A DNA stretch of 7,443 nt from Nocardiopsaceae bacterium. Its GTDB lineage: Bacteria > Actinomycetota > Actinomycetes > Streptosporangiales > Streptosporangiaceae. Each line of letters opens with the position of its first letter. Positions within the stretch are counted from its first letter, which is position 1. The stretch lies in the NCBI GenBank assembly GCA_031254715.1, contig JAIRTY010000740.1, positions 1-7,443 of the forward strand, read 5' to 3'. Both the position numbers and the translations under genes were made by a program. Below the pieces are notes generated by a model. The model ran no database searches. It was not told where the DNA came from and was given only the letters and a program-made list of their open reading frames with translations. This document shows positions 5,630 to 7,443 of this stretch, piece by piece.

Positions 5630-6184
5630 CTACAGGGCCTGGCCGTGGGTCGGGTGCGGCGACACGCGGAGCTCGGGGACCGGCTCCCCCCACCATTCCG
5701 CTGCCCTGATCTCCCGCATCGCCAGCTTGCGCTGCTCCTGGTCGAGCCGGTCGATGAACAGGATCCCGTCCAGGTGGTCGGTCTCGTGCTGGACGCACCG
5801 GGCCAGGTGGCCAGTGCCTTCCAGGGTGACCGGCTCGCCGTACATGGTGAAGCCCTTGGCCACCACGCCATAGGAACGCGGCGTGGGGAAGGCAAGGCCG
5901 GGGAATGACAGGCACCCCTCGTCGTCGGTCTCCTGCTCCCCGGTCAGGTCGAGCGACGGGTTGATCAGGTGGCCTACGACGTCGTCCACGTGGTAGGTGA
6001 ACACCCGCAGCCCCACGCCGATCTGCGGGGCGGCCAGGCCCACCCCCGGCGCGTCCAGCATCGTGTCGGTGAGGTCCTTGACCAGCCGGCGCAGCTCGGC
6101 GTCGAAATCGCGGACCGGATCGGCGGGGGTGCGCAGCACCGGGTCGCCGAAGATGCGGATCGGCTTGATGCTGATGGTCCCCAC
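5630..6184 (-). CDS. def: Peptide deformylase
   Basis: Predicted 184-residue metalloenzyme that removes the formyl group from the N-terminal Met of new proteins. All three family motifs are present: GVGLAAPQIG (47-56), EGCLS with metal ligand Cys91, and QHETDHLDG with His133, catalytic Glu134 and His137. KPIRIFGDPVLRTPADPV near the N-terminus and the tail ending in SPHPTHGQAL match the actinobacterial short type. The start is uncertain. GTG at 6184 follows GGAAGG by only one base; GTG at 6208 lies inside a possible -10 box; an ATC at 6175 sits about ten bases after GGAAGG, near where homologues begin. I use 6184 as the nearest standard codon. It is the first gene of a tight run with fmt and rsmB; Def undoes what Fmt adds, so their pairing is functionally logical. 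Confidence 0.93.
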   Translation of the reverse strand: MGTISIKPIRIFGDPVLRTPADPVRDFDAELRRLVKDLTDTMLDAPGVGLAAPQIGVGLRVFTYHVDDVVGHLINPSLDLTGEQETDDEGCLSFPGLAFPTPRSYGVVAKGFTMYGEPVTLEGTGHLARCVQHETDHLDGILFIDRLDQEQRKLAMREIRAAEWWGEPVPELRVSPHPTHGQAL

Positions 6185-6208
6185 CCCTTCCGTCTGAACA
6201 GCCAGCAC

Positions 6209-6214
6209 AGTCTA
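6209..6214 (-). promoter_or_regulatory. Possible -10 box for the def-fmt-rsmB operon
   Basis: On the minus strand TAGACT (TANNNT) lies in the short AT-rich stretch TTTCTTACATAGACT before def. It would start RNA near 6202, leaving a leader of about 18 bases to GTG 6184 that includes GGAAGG. It is the same hexamer as the one proposed for marR. No clear -35. Confidence 0.35.
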
Positions 6215-6261
6215 TGTAAGAAAGCGCCCGCGCCGCGGCAGCGTCACCGGTGCCCCGGCCC

Positions 6262-6289
6262 CCGGGACGCGGCCCGGCCGCGGCCCCGG
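6262..6289 (-). terminator. GC-rich hairpin after the HEAT-like gene
   Basis: CGCGGC (6268-6273) and GCCGCG (6277-6282) pair around a 3-base loop. Beyond one mismatch, three more G-C pairs form and, with a bulge, two further pairs. It begins immediately after the upstream gene's stop and before the def promoter, a suitable place for a terminator. There is no T tract, and such GC-rich DNA forms hairpins by chance. Confidence 0.35.
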
Positions 6290-6290
6290 A

Positions 6291-7443
6291 TCAGGTAACC
6301 GCCCGTTCCGCAGCAGACGGCGATCTGGCCTTGAAGGCCGCCTTCCGGGCGGCCCGCGCCACGGCCTTGTCCGGGTGGTGCTCGCTGAGCGCGGTGAGCA
6401 GGTCGGTCACCCCGGGGTGGCTCACCTGCCACAGTCCCGCGACCAGCTCCGCCTGCGCCTCCGGCGGCACGTCGGGCAGCAGCTCGGCGACCACGTCCTG
6501 CGGATCCGCCTCCTCCAGCAGCCCGGCCCCCAGGTCCACCAGCAGCCACGCCCGGTCCTGCGGTCCCAGCTCGGCTTCCTCGCCGTGCTCGTGCAGCCAC
6601 ACCGCCGCGTGCGCGCGCAGCACCGGTTCCGCCAGCGCCGCCCGCACCGCCGGCACGGCGTCCGCGCCGATCCGGTCCAGTACCGCGAACCCCGCGCCGC
6701 GCAGTCCGGGCGAGCCGCGCCCGGCGGCGTCGATGAGTTCCGTCGCGGCCTGCTGCGGGGTGCGGGCCGCCAGCCAGGCCGCGATCTCCGCCTCCCCGTC
6801 GTCCACGTCGCAGCCAGCCAGCGTGGCCAGCAGGGCGGCCGCGTCGCCGCGCGCGACGTCGCCGAGCACCGGCACGTGCCAGCCCTGCGCGCGCAGCCGC
6901 CGGTGCACCCCCCAGATCCCCAGCCGGGACAGGGTGACGGTCAGCCCGCCAGCGGCCTCCTCGGTGCCGAGTTCCACCACCCCGAGGTCGGCCAGGGTCT
7001 CCAGGGCGGCGGAGAGCTCAGCGGCCAGGTCGCGGCCGGGCCCCCCGGCCCGGCCCGGCGTGCCCGCCGCCGCCAGGTACGCCTCGAACAGCGCGTCCAT
7101 CTTCACCGGCCCGCCGACCGTGTAGAGCGCGGTCGCCATGCCGTCGAGGTCGTCGGCGCCCAGCATCACCGCCAGCACGTCATCCCAGGCGGCGAGCACG
7201 TCGTCGGCGGCCTGCACCGACAGCAGGCGGGCCCGGAGCCCGGGGCCTGCGCGGCCGTCGTCCGTGGTGAGCAGGCCGGCCGCGACCGCGACCCGCCAGC
7301 CGGTAGCCAGTTCTTCCGGCGCCAGTTCCAGCTCGGTTGCGGCCGCCGCGGCCGTGGCGGGCGGCAGCGTGCCATCGCCGGCCACCGCACACTCGTTTCC
7401 GGCCCAGCGGGCGATGTCCCGGGCGGCCCGCAGCAGCGGCGCC
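6291..7443 (-). CDS. C-terminal part of a large HEAT-like hypothetical protein (runs off the right edge)
   Basis: The frame is open to the right edge, so only the last 383 or so residues are seen; a GTG at 7385 exists, but coding-like sequence (PLLRAARDIARWAGNE) continues upstream of it, so the true start lies outside the window. The visible part is Ala/Leu-rich and probably all helical. The second half looks like degenerate HEAT/ARM-type helix pairs (ELIDAAGRGSPGLRGAGFAV, IGADAVPAVRAALAEPVL, HAAVWLHEHGEE). It ends in a basic HPDKAVARAARKAAFKARS segment, a tail I associate with a widespread actinobacterial hypothetical family. No catalytic motif, signal peptide or membrane segment is seen. 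HEAT arrays usually serve as protein-binding scaffolds, but no function is claimed. Its stop is 106 bases before def, with a hairpin and possible promoter between, so it is probably a separate unit. Confidence 0.75.
   Translation of the reverse strand, partial: APLLRAARDIARWAGNECAVAGDGTLPPATAAAAATELELAPEELATGWRVAVAAGLLTTDDGRAGPGLRARLLSVQAADDVLAAWDDVLAVMLGADDLDGMATALYTVGGPVKMDALFEAYLAAAGTPGRAGGPGRDLAAELSAALETLADLGVVELGTEEAAGGLTVTLSRLGIWGVHRRLRAQGWHVPVLGDVARGDAAALLATLAGCDVDDGEAEIAAWLAARTPQQAATELIDAAGRGSPGLRGAGFAVLDRIGADAVPAVRAALAEPVLRAHAAVWLHEHGEEAELGPQDRAWLLVDLGAGLLEEADPQDVVAELLPDVPPEAQAELVAGLWQVSHPGVTDLLTALSEHHPDKAVARAARKAAFKARSPSAAERAVT

Noticed and set aside
5619..5915. Upstream extension of fmt in the same frame
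   Set aside because: It overlaps def, which has all its catalytic motifs, and Fmt has its normal N-terminus at 5618.
6250..7125. Ser/Ala-rich plus-strand open frame opposite the HEAT-like gene
   Set aside because: Homopolymer-like Ser/Ala content is an antisense artefact; the minus-strand frame has better coding character and continues past the window edge.

Overview
The window is very GC-rich DNA with strong G/C bias at third codon positions, GTG starts and dense packing. All of this points to a high-GC actinomycete. The protein style (def-fmt-rsmB cluster, SDR ending in GPTGAFVSDDGP, HPDKAVARAARKAAFK tail) would suit Streptosporangiales or Streptomycetales, but I cannot place it more finely from sequence alone.

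Layout, left to right. Bases 1-384 hold no convincing gene. They contain an unusually AT-rich island (about 1-118) with two hairpins, then a run of CCGGATGCCGC repeats (154-236), then a possible promoter. A plus-strand DUF2786-family gene (385-1125) converges on a minus-strand class I SAM methyltransferase (1135-1779). That gene lies downstream of a minus-strand short-chain dehydrogenase/reductase (1840-2589). The SDR is transcribed divergently from a plus-strand MarR-family regulator (2664-3119). The 74-base gap between SDR and MarR carries a perfect 7-5-7 inverted repeat that looks like the MarR operator.

The right half is a minus-strand cluster for translation and ribosome maturation: def (peptide deformylase), fmt (Met-tRNA formyltransferase) and rsmB (16S rRNA m5C methyltransferase), with gaps of 11 and 28 bases. 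Def and Fmt are the two halves of the N-formyl-methionine cycle; RsmB modifies 16S rRNA. Upstream of def is the C-terminal part of a large, probably alpha-helical (HEAT-like) protein of unknown function that runs off the right edge.

As a whole this is an ordinary chromosomal region: a conserved housekeeping cluster beside a small MarR/SDR/methyltransferase module. I see no defence island, mobile element, CRISPR array or tRNA. The points worth a second look are local: the MarR operator, a hairpin whose arms contain both stop codons of a convergent gene pair, a Thr at the usual catalytic Ser position of the SDR, the unclear start codon of def, a repeat-built insert in Fmt, and the structured AT-rich left edge.
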